Assembly: GCA_013398955.1 (NCBI GenBank)
Contig: VWPU01012707.1
Coordinates: 248,001-312,000, forward strand
Length of the DNA stretch: 64,000 nt
Direction: 5' to 3'
From: Callaeas wilsoni
Lineage: Eukaryota; Chordata; Aves; Passeriformes; Callaeidae
The position numbers and the translations under genes were made by a program. The notes beneath the pieces were generated by a model. The model saw nothing but the letters and a program-made list of their open reading frames with translations. It did not search any database and was not told where the DNA came from. Every line of letters starts with the position of its first letter. Within the stretch, counting starts at the first letter, position 1. Shown in pieces: positions 38,595 to 50,533 of the stretch.

Positions 38595-38935
38595 GTAGAG
38601 AACATACAGTCCAAACTCCTACTCAAAGCAAGGTCAGCAATCAAACTCGCTGTATTGCAACTACTACAGAGCTCAGGGCCTTGGCCAGTCCAAGTCTGCA
38701 CACCTGCAGTAATACAGATTCTGCAAAATCTCTGAGCAACTTGTTCCAGTGCTTAACTACATTCACCATCAGAACTGAATTTCCTGATATCCAGCTGGAG
38801 TTTCCTTTGTTGCAATTCACAGCTTTTGTATCTTAGCCTTTTGCTGTCCATCTCTCAGAAGAATCTCCATTTCTTCTATTCCACTGACCCTACCTCTTCA
38901 AAAGCTGACAGGAAATTCCTTTTGAGACCACTTTC
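38595..38935 (-). mobile_element. Old CR1 LINE fragment
   Basis: A strongly diverged CR1 3' region in reverse orientation. Recognisable blocks in plus reading are GAGCAACTTGTTCCAGTGCT, GAATTTCCTGATATCCAGCT, GGAGTTTCCTTTGTTGCAAT and the TTTTGCTGTCCATCTCTCAG block. It is much older than the copies at 4157 or 50238, judging by the number of changes. Confidence 0.7.
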
Positions 38936-41900
38936 CATGATTTCGCTATGTATCAATAGCAAAGCTACTCATTAAAAAAAAGATTAACACTGGAAGGTAT
39001 CTGTCAGAAAAGAGGAAGACACATCAGGCAACAGCTAGATGTGTCTTCTGCACATGTGACTAGTAAAAACAGGAACACTTGCCTAATAAAAAAAAAAAAA
39101 AATAGAAACACTCTTAAGTACTTAGTTGTCTGAGAGAGATACTGCACACATTCACATTTCTATGGGTAGCTTACCTTGCAAACATCTCTGCATTCTTTAA
39201 AGGTTCCCTCATCTCCAGACCATGCTGCTAATAGCAGAAATTGTGGAAGTCACATTTAAGGCGTCACAGACAGTGCTAAGGTCCTTAAAAGTGCATACAT
39301 TGATTCTGCAATCTCATCTTTCCTGCCTGTACCAGAAAATGAATTCTAATATTGTGCTTCTCTATGTAAAGTAGTTTAATGAGATTTTTGAAACTAGAAA
39401 GAGTCACAGTACATTGAAATTATATGTGCCAGAACAAAGTTTTTAGCTTACAGACTAGCGTCACCCTCCAGAACTATGCCTTAGAAATGGCTGAAATTTA
39501 GAGTTAATTATGCTGAAATCCAAACTTAAGACTAAAAGGAAAATGTATATGCAAGGTATTTAAACACAGCTAGTTATTCCTCCAGCATCACTCAGAGAAG
39601 AAAAAAATCTACAAAATGAGATGAATCTCCTATATCTGCTATAGTGACATCAAACTCACCAGGAAGCAAATGTCAAAGCATGTCTGAAAACACCAGTTAC
39701 TGCCTGATCTGCAGTGGAACAAGACAATGGCTCTACAGATGACTTAACTTTGTTTCTAAGACTTGCAAATTCAATTCAACTTTACAGCACTGTTTGGGTT
39801 TTTTTCCAAAAGGGAAAAAGACAGCAGAATTTTGTGAATATTTTAGAAACAATGTTATGACTGACAAATCATAGTTTTTACCATATGTATGGGAAGGTAG
39901 CTGTGGAGGACTTATTATTTCTTTCAGGAGCTGTTCTGCTCGGGCGACAAGGTGGGGGGATGCTATTTCAGACGAGCTGCATGCTTAGACCAGTTATTCT
40001 GATGTGTAAGGTACCTGGATTGCTAAATATAGAGTCGCCAGGTTTCAGTGACTCCAAAATATTCCTATTTGTTTCACTAATTTTATTTATTTATTATTTT
40101 TATTCAAAATCAATTACATGCAAAATCCAAAGGAACTGAAGGAAAGACTCCCTAATGATTTAGACAGGTCTAAAGACACAACCTTATATAATACTTCTCT
40201 ATCACTAGTCATGATGGCATTAAGTGTTAAATTTTTACTTATTTTTGAAGAACTTAAGTATCATATTCTGCTTCTGTGGGCCAGATAAACAGGTATATAT
40301 ATTTTCTTCCAGTATTTTTGAGCACCAGTTTCCTTAAAAATCTTCATATGGACTCTTTTGTTGACAACAGAGCACGGTTTAGTTGATACTGTGTATACAC
40401 AACTGAAATTTATCATCCTGCCCAGAGAAACAGAGTACGTTCACAACCACAAATTACTTTTAGCCATACATCTGCTGCACAGTTAGCGTATGTCAGCTAT
40501 GGTAAGAAATGTCTGCCAAGACTCTGTATACGGATTTTTTTTTCTGGTTTATCAGTATGTAACTTCTTATTGCCTTCTCCAGTTATTCTGCAAGCAAATG
40601 TAGGAAGGAGGACTGTGAGTTCTTGAATGATATTGTCCAAGTGAGTTTTAACTCAGAGGCTGAATACCACAGGAAAGCAGGCAAGCTTCTTATGGAGCAA
40701 TTGGAACTTTCAGCCGTGTTGAAAAAGATACTAAAAGAGTACTGATGAGAATCTTCTAGTTCCCTTAAAATTACTTTCCACCCTAAAATGATCCTTCCCA
40801 CTCCTGCCAGTCCCTATCAGAATTGTGCCTCGTGACATTTGTCTTTATTCTGTTCCACTGCACTCCCATTGAGTTTCTTCCTGACTTCAAAGGTCAAACA
40901 TCCATCTGTCCATCATGAACAAGGCTTTCCAGCATCCACAAGTAACAGAAGAGTATATACCAACTATTTCAACGCTGGCACAATTTATCTGTGAAAGAGG
41001 AGAAAGAAGAAAGTGTTTCCTCACAGAAGTCCAGCCAGGTCTGTGCCAGCACGAAGGATATGAATTTCAACAGAACAATGATAGGTGAGTAGTAAGAGGA
41101 CTGGAGTGATACGGAGAGCAGAAATAGCCTTCATACAAACTGGTGTATTTTTGTGCTTTAAAATACTGTCTCAGTTACTTACGCCTCATTAGCGGGACAG
41201 CAGCGTGTCCAGAGATGACCAGCTGACAGTACTGGCCTCTGCTGCCTAGCAAGAGAGAAAACAAGTGGCAGAGGCAGCAATGCTTGCCTCTGAAAGGCCC
41301 TCTGAGCTCAGCAATGCAAGTGAGCACAAAACACGCAATTCATAAAATACTTGCAGAAAGGAGGAAAGGCAAAAAGCAGAAGCACCAGCAAGGTACTACA
41401 GCCACTTACCAGTTGAAAGCTGTTTATCAATTACTACCACTTCCACACCAATATCAACCCCAAAAGCAACAATTTGAATACCAATGAAGAAAATAAATCT
41501 CAAAGTTCAGGGGATTGGTTGACTTTGGCTTGGAGAGAGAAGCTAGACAAAGAAGCATGATTATTTGGAAGTGCATACACAGGGTTTTAGTTTGGTGTGT
41601 TGGTTTTTTAAGAGCTTTTGTGTTATTTTTCTCCCCTTTCCTGTTTTTCTCCTCAGCATCTGATATTTTTCACTGGAAAGGAAAGAAAGAAAAAGCACAT
41701 TGCACTAGATTAAGTGATTGAGTATTTTTATGATTTTTGGCCAAAACACTCTCCAATAAAGCTGAATTACACCTATTTTAAACAGTCTCACTTTGGATGA
41801 AAAACTTGATGCCCACTAGCTAGATTGTCAGCTGTCAGGATTCCAGGATTTAGCTCTTTCCGTAAAATAACATATCCAATGTAGCTCTGTCTCATTTCAG

Positions 41901-43561
41901 TAAATATTTTCTACTCCTACTAATAAGTAAAGAAGCTGGTAATGATCTGTAATTTTGACTGCCTAACATTTGGTCCTTTTGGATAAGATGCGTGCAGTAT
42001 CCCATAGAAGCTCTAAATCTTGACCTCATTTGCAGTAAAACCTTTGAGATTAAATCAACACCCTAGACTTCTTTTGTGCTGTCCCTGAAGCTCTATTTAG
42101 ATTCACAGATCTCTCTGTCTATCTGAATGTCTCCTGTTTCCCATGTGAAAACTAAGAACCAGTGTCTGTATCAAGAGGTTTGACTGTACAGAAGACCAAG
42201 TACAGTCAATATATTAACAGCACTGCTAGCCCATCCCGTCTTCTGTAGTAACAGACATTTGCAGGAAGTTCATAAAATGTTCTCAAGAACAGGAATTCTT
42301 GTTCTGAGGTTTAAAATTGAGTGACAATGGAATATGCATGTATTAGTTAAAAGATGACGAACTGTATACTCAAGTTGTGTTTGAATTACCCTTTCACTTC
42401 GCAAAAACCAAGAACTCAAAAGAAACCAGAATTAAAGTTACCACCTTAACCTGCCTCCAATATATCTATACACATTAGCGTCAGACTGTCTGATGTCACA
42501 AAAATAATCACAAAATATTTTTCTCATATGACATTCATCTCTATAAACAGCATATACACAGATGCATGCACATTTGTCCTCCCTGCATGTCAGGTAACTC
42601 TCTTGAAGGCAGTTTCCAATCTGAGGTACCCCACTGCCTCAGTGACAAATTCAGCTGTTGACTGCAGACAATTAAGCTGTTTGATTAAAAGCACAATAAA
42701 ATTGTATGAAAGTAGCAGATAGTTTAACTAAGTCAGGGAAAATGCAATCAATAGACACAACTCTAGTTCTACAGACAGAGCACTTGTTGAGACAGAGGCA
42801 ATGGGATGAGAGTCCCAAAAATCCTATTACCTCAGTGAGGATGAGGTTAAGAATGCTCATATACCACTTGCTGCTGTAAAATCAGGCAGTTAAATAACTG
42901 ATGGAAACCCAAACTTCATTCTTTGCTGCTATAGGGTGATCTCATTTACACAGATGAAGCTGAATCTCAAGAGAAAGTTTAAAAAAATAAGCAGTCGTGG
43001 TAAAGAACTGAACTAAGAAGTTGAACCAAGTATGTTCAGATCTGTCTTATTAACCAAAACACTTCAATTAAATCTATTATGCAAGACTGCTTCACAGATT
43101 TCTTGGCAGGAAATTCAGGAGGGAAATAGGATAATTAGTATTCTAATTAATGAAAGGAAAGGATGATGCTTAATAAATTTGGTCAAGCACATTGACTCTA
43201 AAGGATACATATTAGTGTTGAAAAAAGCGGAACAAGAAGTTAACAAACTCCCTACATCCTAGCAGTCCAGAGGGGACAAGAAATCAACCCAAGTGACAAA
43301 TGCTAAATCTTAGAAAGTTGGTTTAGACACCAGATTTAAAACAGCAGCAGATGTTATGAACAACTAGAAAAAATTGCCTTTATTTCAAAGTAGTCAAATT
43401 ATCTTTTCTAAACCTACATGAAGCATGAATTCTAAACAGATTTTAACAAACTAATTACCTAATCTGCATCACACATGCAATCAGTTATTTTTGCAGTCCT
43501 GGAACTTTAAATTTGAAATATCAGTTGAATCTAATCATGTAACCATCCGTTGTTCCAATGT
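38936..43561. other. Intronic stretch with no recognised gene
   Basis: AT-rich intron. An A15 run lies at 39088-39102. Short frames (for example 41284-41487 and 41515-41721) have no splice signals or known motif. Confidence 0.5.
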
Positions 43562-43668
43562 AATCATAGAGACTTTAAGGTTGGCAGAAATGCCTGGAAG
43601 TCATTTAGTGTAAACCCAAAATCAGAACAGAGCTAACATCAAATAAATCAAGCTGCCCAGAGCACTAA
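43562..43668 (-). mobile_element. Old CR1 LINE 3' end fragment
   Basis: Plus reading starts AATCATAGAGACTTTAAGGT and continues with a degraded version of the usual CR1 end up to CTGCCCAGAGCA. About 107 bases and highly diverged. A second CR1 tail in the opposite orientation lies 160 bases further on. Confidence 0.6.
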
Positions 43669-43829
43669 AAGGGATATGGTTATCAAGGATAATTTAGAAA
43701 TTCTTCATTTTTAAGTACCATGTTGATGAACTGGTGTAAGAAAAGTTTAAAGTAAAGAACCACAACAAATTATTTCAACGTTATCAAAAGAAATGAAACT
43801 TCTGTCTGTCTCGTGAGTAATCTTAGACT

Positions 43830-43988
43830 GCATTTCCCGGAGAGGTTGTGGATTCTCTGTCTCTGGAGATACTCAAAAGCCGTCTGGACGCAATTCTGAG
43901 GGATGGGCTTTAGCAGACCCTGCTTGAGCAGGGAGGCTGGACTAGGTTGTCTCCAGTGCTCCCTTCCAACTCTACCTGTTCTGTGATA
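43830..43988 (+). mobile_element. CR1 LINE 3' end fragment
   Basis: Contains GAGAGGTTGTGGATTCTCTG, CTCTGGAGATACTCAAAAGC, GTCTGGACGCAATTCTGAGG, CCCTGCTTGAGCAGGGAGGC and a terminal CTCTACCTGTTCTGTGATAT. Only the 3' UTR is present. Confidence 0.88.
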
Positions 43989-46900
43989 TTTAAAAGTCTC
44001 CTGAGATAATCAAACTGAGCCAGTATTTACCATCGCTGATGAGTCTCAAGACACTGTCTTTCCGCTGTCCTAATTTGTCAGCTGCACTAGAATAATGGTA
44101 TTTGGCAGCTTGGTGCTTTCATAGCCTTTACTGTACAACATGGTAAACAAACACAGAATTGCCTGTTTCTACAAACTAACATAAACTGGTCCCCCTCCCC
44201 ATCCCCTTCTTCCTTAGACACTGCAAAATTGTGACAAATCAGCTGATCATATCTTATTAATTAAAATTTGGAAATGCTTAAGGAAACACTTCTTCTTACA
44301 TCATTTCTTCTACCCCTGCCTCCCCAAAAGAAAAAACTAATAAAAAAAATTGAAAAAAAAGTTTAATCTTACAGTTACAACACATGAAACTGTTAGATTT
44401 GGGAGTTCAGCTATTGAGTCACTAGAAACTTTCAAAAAGCCCCCAAAATCCAACATATAACAGCAACTGTAATCAAATTGTAAATCCTCTAATATTTTCC
44501 TCATGTTTTTCGGAAAATCTCAGTTTATACCTTCCTTCTAAGATTTCACAGAAGCATTTAGGGCAGAGATATGGGAAAGGAAAAGGCAGGAAGAAAGGTA
44601 CAGAAACCGTTCAAGATGTACATGTAGGTGAAAGAGGTGAAACAATCAGCTGTGCCTTGAAAGAAGACAAACTTGAGAGCTAAAATCAGAAGATGTACCT
44701 ACAGAACACACAGTGCATCCTACAAGTAACAAACATGAATGATATAAATATGGGTCACTTCTCCCTGTTCCACATGGGGACACAGACAAGGATTCAATTA
44801 ATTATTTTTCTTTATTTACAGAGTTGGGGCATCTGCTGTTTCGATTTGCCTAGACAGGAAAAGCTTTGAAACATAGTGAGGGGAAACAAAAAAATAGCTT
44901 CATAATTTTTAAGCCTTAGTGTTATCATCAGCACAAGTAATTCTCAGTTTTATTCACCCTTGCACAGAAAGGCTTCACTGAACCCAAAATTTAAGATCTG
45001 CCATCTTTTCCCATCTTATTAACACACTGCTTAGAAGGACTAGTCTCTATTCCAGCTCCTACCCCTCATTTTATTCCTACAGAAGGGTCATATTACTATA
45101 TAAGACCCTAAAAAGTGCTCAGTGAAAAGAGATTTTCTCTAGCAATTTAGGATGCTGATCAAAACACCACAGCTCCTGGGAAAAATTCAGACTCCTTAGT
45201 CACTGAGAGACATTTCCTGGGATGAAGAAATCAGTTTTAATAGATCTGTTGTACTGGACAGAGCTTCTTTCCAAAAGCATCCTTCCCCTAGAAGGCAACT
45301 TGCAGATGAGAAGCTGCATAATTTCCCAGGCAAGATGTATAAGCAACATACAGAGAACAAAAAGTGATATGCTCTTTCTTCACTGCAGCAGAGTGAACTG
45401 AGTAAGTAATCATCCAGCTCCAGGACGCAGCAGGAACAGACCACAGTTAGGAACTGGTGAAAATACAGACTCCACCAAGCAAGGGGCAAAAATCTCAGGT
45501 TTATTTCTTTGTTTGCAGTACAAAGGCTGGCAAGTTACAGTGCAACCACAGCCAGAAAAAAAGGTTTGTATGATAACTAATCGGATTTAAGATTAATCAT
45601 AAATTCCTATCAGTATGACAAAAACGATGAAACTGGAAAAAGCAAGACAATGAAGCAGAGGTAATACACGCAGTGAATAATCGTCTTCCCACTTCAGAAG
45701 GAGCTGGGAAGAACCTTACACAACTTGCATCAGTTCAGTCAGAGTGGCCCAGTACATAAAAATTATGATTTTCCTGATCAGTGTCATACTTTTTCATTTA
45801 CAAGTGTTTTTCTCAAAAAGATATGCAGAGTGGGCTCTCAGAAATGGGCTTTTTCCCTTACATTGCTAACATAGATTAAAAGTTAGCACATTACTGAACA
45901 TTATGATAATAGCGGAGCCTAATGCTAAGTCTTTTCTTAAAAATCCTTTATGCTGCTGATTTCTACCTTTTGGGGAAAGGATTTCATTCTCTCACTTAAA
46001 AATATCCCACACAATCATGAATATGTGTATCAACAAGGGAAATTGCAAAATATTTCTGGAATGATTGTATTTTAATAGCTTTTACATTAGACACAAATTG
46101 TATTACTCTTTTTTTTTCCTTATTAAAGATTTGCAGGACCCCATTTTACATGCAGGCACACGTGCTAATGGTAATATGGAAGGTTTTAATATAGTGTCTC
46201 GTGTTAGCAGATCGCCCTTCGGTGCTGCATTTTACTAGTTTGTTTTGCCCAAGAAATATTTGGCTACAGAACTCCAGCATGTCATTGATTTTATTATGTT
46301 GGTGAATTATCTCAGAGTCTTGTAATACAAACTGCTTAGGCAGTTATTAATTTAATTTATGTTTTGTTATTACTGAAGAAACCTCTTCATTATTCCCCAC
46401 TGCTATCACTGTCTTTGCATCAAAGCCAACTGACGGTTTTCAACATGTATCATTCTTGCTATCAGTTCATTTTCCTTGTTTCCCATCCTTTTGGTGCTCT
46501 GGGTGGATTCAGCATCCAGTTCAGCTCCCATTTCAGCCTGTGTCCTGGCTCTCCCGTCCTCCGGCCAGCACTGGTGACAGAGTCTCTGCCAGCCACCGGG
46601 CTCTGGGCCAGGCGCCAGGCTGGCTGTTCCTCCGCTCGCACGCTCCAGTGCCTCTGCGCCGCGCGGGGCTCGTGGGCACGCGGAGTGCAGGAGGGGAGTG
46701 CTGGTGTGAGACCATCCCCTGCTCCTCGCAGAGGCACCTGGCACACCGGCAGCTCTTCCAGCCCTTCTGTCAGCTGCCAAGAGCACAAAGCAAACCTCCC
46801 TGGTCTGAGAAAACAAATACCACCAACCCAAAGCTCACAATGAAAATGGTTTTTTTGTGATATATTTACTTCTAAATACAACATTCTAAACACTTTCAAC

Positions 46901-49571
46901 AGTTGAACCAAAATAATTATAGTGGCTAAAGAAAAGCAAAAGGCTACTTTTCAGCCATATGTAGGTCATCCAGTGTTGGAACTTAAAACCCTCAGATCCA
47001 CAACACAGTTGATAGGAATGACTGGAGGGGAAGCAGCATGTAGCGCAGCCCATATGGGCAACATATGCTCCACCAGGAAACCACTAACTTTGTGACAGAA
47101 GCAGAATATTCAGGATAAGAGATGTTTATACATGGCTCCAAGAACAAGAGTGCAGTCTAAAGAAGGCAGGCAATATATCCAACTATAAAATACCCCATTA
47201 GAGTCATCTGTGGGAAAAGCACAGGCATGATCTGCTACAATATTAAACAGCAAAATGGGCTACCATGCACGGGCACCTAATACAGCCAAGGGTTTCTTGC
47301 ACGAATTCAGTCTAGAGGCAGTGCACTACAGCAATTTCTGTCTAAAAGACCACATATAGTAAAAAAGATAATCATTAAAAAAAGGCATAGCACATTTAAA
47401 AAATATTAGTCAATTTCCCAGAATTTGTGCATTACCATATATAATGTTAAGATTTATACATGTCCTTTCCAAGACGGCTAAAAAGCAGAAAACTTTTAGC
47501 CATTAGCACAGAAAATGCTTAAAACCAACAGCCAAGAAAAAATTCAGTGAGCTTAGGAAAACTGACTGTTTAGGTCAGAGGAGTTATAATAATCTTCTAT
47601 TCTTCCTTTGTAAGGTGATAAATCCTACTTGCATCACATTTAAATATGCACAACGTTAAAATTGGAAAAAAAAATCAGTTTTCACAAATTCTTCAGGACC
47701 TTAAAGAAAAAAAGGAAAGCAGGGTAATACTGTTAGTGTCAGTCCTAGTTCAGACAGGACCTAATTAATAAAAACAAAGCAAAAAATACTAGCAGGAGGA
47801 AAAACGTTTATGTGAACTACTGCAACAGCCAAAGCTGTTTGTCATCTCTAGGTAAAGACTTACTGGTGACTATTAAATCCAAATGTGAATCATAAATTTT
47901 GAGTCTGCCACCAGTTTTTATTTGACGTGCAGAGAGGTGTGCAGAAGTCGCCTCACTTCCTACGTGGGATAATCACTGTAAGTAACAGAGATAAATTCTA
48001 TTCAGAACTCAGCTTGAAGCCATGTGGAAACCTACAACTTTCAACTGTAAAATGGGTGACTAACAGCTGCATCCTACAAGATAATAGCACAAAAAATCTT
48101 TAACAGTTCTGAAAGTGTCTAAAACCCAAAAAATTACAGCTACAGTGTTTGAATGAGCTGTGTTGTTTTGAGCAGATAAAATAACATTTATTATTTTTTC
48201 TGTATTCTGCTTTGACTAGACATTCAAAGTTTTTCAAGGAAGCCTATGATTTTCCATAAGTAAAAATTAAAACTGAAGTTAGAATCTTTGGGGCAGGGAG
48301 AATCAGAAGATATTCTAAAGCAGCAATTTATTATTTCTTCCATATTTCTCAATTTCCTGAACTGAAAGACTATCAACAACATGAGAAACTCATGATCTCC
48401 CAGTTTACAGATGATTCCCCAGAGACAGAGGACACTGTGTTATCTTCTCTTCTTACACTTTTGTCTCCTCTTTTTCCCCCTTACATCTCTTGTAAAACCT
48501 CATGCTTCATAGCAGAGAACCTGTAGTGTATATTAATAACATATTTTATAGAATGTACACTATTTTAACTATTCAGAGCTACACTCCTTGCCATTTCATT
48601 CATACACATACAGATACACTTTTACTGTATGTGTCAAACCTATTTACATTGCTGAGGTGACTCCACAAGTGCATGTAAGTGAATACAACAGTCATTTCCT
48701 CCGTCCTTTGCTTATTCTTATAAAATGCACTTGAGAGAGTGACCATATAGTTTGAGTTCTAATCTAAGGGTTAACATAATGGAAAAGCAAATGACATAGA
48801 GGAAGGGAAACCCAGCAATTTGCAAAATGCTATCTCGCTTAAACAATACATTCTCTATGCACTCTGTATGTATATATTTACAATCTCACAGATCTCTGCT
48901 CTCTCTTTTATAAACTAGAGAGGATGAAGGTTAATTATCCCATAAAGCTCTTGCATGCCAGTAGAAAAGATTCCTGGTTTGAACTTCAGGGTGTGCAATG
49001 GATGCATTACGGAGGAAAAGTGTATCGGAGAATCAGCACAACACTATCAACTTCTTTTCCTTTCCCCTCACATATCTTAGTAGTAAGCAGTTATAAACCC
49101 TTAAAGGAAAGTGCTACCTAATTACGTCTTTATCAGCATTTCTTTATATTCTAGCTGCACAAAAGACCAAAGTCATAATTTAAATGCAAATTAATGAAGA
49201 TAAGCCAAATACTCAGAATTTTTAAGAAAATCCATTTTCTAAAGAAAGAGAACCACAAAAGAAGTGAAAGTATTAAGAAGCATAGGACAATTAACTTTGT
49301 TTTCAAACAAACAGATCTCAATTCAGAATGATGTCGTATTCCACTTTTTGACAAGAACTTGTGATTTCAAGTCATCAGTTAATTAGAAGGCAACTTGTCT
49401 GGCAATAAAATCCCTGTGACAGAAATCTTAAAGCTCAAAGACACTTTCCAATGACAATTTCCCTCCACAGATTCAAGAGCATATGTTATGTCAAGATACA
49501 GATTTCTGAGTTTAGAAAGTTCTGGAAGAGCTTTCACGGATTCAAACACATCCTACATTGTACAAAGTTTC
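43989..49571. other. Intronic stretch; one CpG-dense patch
   Basis: Mostly AT-rich intron with no recognised exon. A GC-rich, CpG-dense patch lies at 46540-46760 and is listed separately. An A-rich tract is at about 44337-44360. Confidence 0.5.
46540..46760. promoter_or_regulatory. Small CpG-dense patch
   Basis: Roughly 15 CpGs in about 150 bases (densest 46550-46690), surrounded by AT-rich intron. Overlapping open frames on both strands cross it. Such overlapping frames are expected in GC-rich DNA, where stop codons are rare, so they are not evidence of coding. It may be a minor promoter, an enhancer or a GC-rich repeat remnant. Confidence 0.3.
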
Positions 49572-49596
49572 AATTAAAAGGCTCAGCCTTTTAATT
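49572..49596. repeat. 12-bp-arm palindrome
   Basis: AATTAAAAGGCT (49572-49583) and AGCCTTTTAATT (49585-49596) are exact reverse complements separated by one base. It can form a tight hairpin. No flanking direct repeat or element ends were recognised. Confidence 0.9.
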
Positions 49597-50237
49597 TGAA
49601 CTAGAATGGTAGGACAAAAAATATAATATATTGATATTGGACTGGACAAATGAAGGAACCCACTTAAATTCACAAGTAAAAAGCCTCTGACCCACTCAAG
49701 TGAAGCAAAATAAGACAAGTCATTAATAGGAAAAGGAGACAGTAACAAGTGTTTAAATTGGTCAGTTTAAATGTGTTATTAGTCTTTTTTAGATTGCAGA
49801 AAGATTTTATATGCTTTTAGAAGCATTGTAGAAAAAAAATTGTAACAGGGCAAATGCATTGACAAAAACATTGTATGACAAACTAGGAGCATAACAATCA
49901 TTATTAACAAGATACTACTTTTTTCAGTAAATGCGGCCTAAGCTTCTACAACAAAAAGTCCACAAGACTCTGGTCCTGTCAGCATTGAATAGTGGCAGGC
50001 TCCTTCTTCTTTGTACCCTCACATGAGATGTCTTTGAATCTATATTATATGTAATATATACTTATGCTGACAGCTGAACCATAGGCTTAGGTGCCCTCCA
50101 GACAGTGCAGACAGCCAGGCATAGCATCTGGTCATCCTAATGCAAATACCTAGAGATAAGACTCTGCAGCCCTGGCCCTTCCTCTGTCGACATGGAAAGT
50201 GACCTGCAAGACACAGCCAGACATTTCCACTAGCCAG
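49597..50237. other. Intronic stretch with no recognised gene
   Basis: Ordinary AT-rich intron between the palindrome and a CR1 copy. Nothing recognised. Confidence 0.5.
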
Positions 50238-50533
50238 GCTCTGCTCAGTGGTGCTGAGCAACAGGACAAGAGGCAATGGGCAGAAACTGCTGCACAGGAA
50301 GTTCCACCTGAATATGAGGAAGAACTTCTTTACTGTACAGGTGACCAAGCACTGGAACAGGTTGCCGAGAGAGGTTGTGGAGTCTCCCTCACTGGAGACA
50401 CTCAAGAATTGTCTGGACACAATCCTGTGCCACGTGCTTTGGGATGGCCCTGCTTGACCAGGGAGGGTGGACTTGATGATCCACTGTGGTCCCTTCCAGC
50501 CTGACCCATTCTGTGATTCTGTGGCTCTGTGAT
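50238..50533 (+). mobile_element. CR1 LINE 3' end, relatively young
   Basis: A well-preserved CR1 3' UTR: CTCAGTGGTGCTGAGCAACA, GGAAGTTCCACCTGAATATG, AGGAAGAACTTCTTTACTGT, CACTGGAACAGGTTGCCGAG, and the end GATGATCCACTGTGGTCCCT plus the terminal repeat TTCTGTGATTCTGTGGCTCT. It is the best-preserved copy of this group in the window. Truncated before the coding part. Confidence 0.93.

Noticed and set aside
46406..46831. 141-codon minus-strand frame (and overlapping frames) over the GC-rich patch
   Set aside because: Several overlapping frames on both strands are expected where GC is high; no motif or splice structure chosen over the others.
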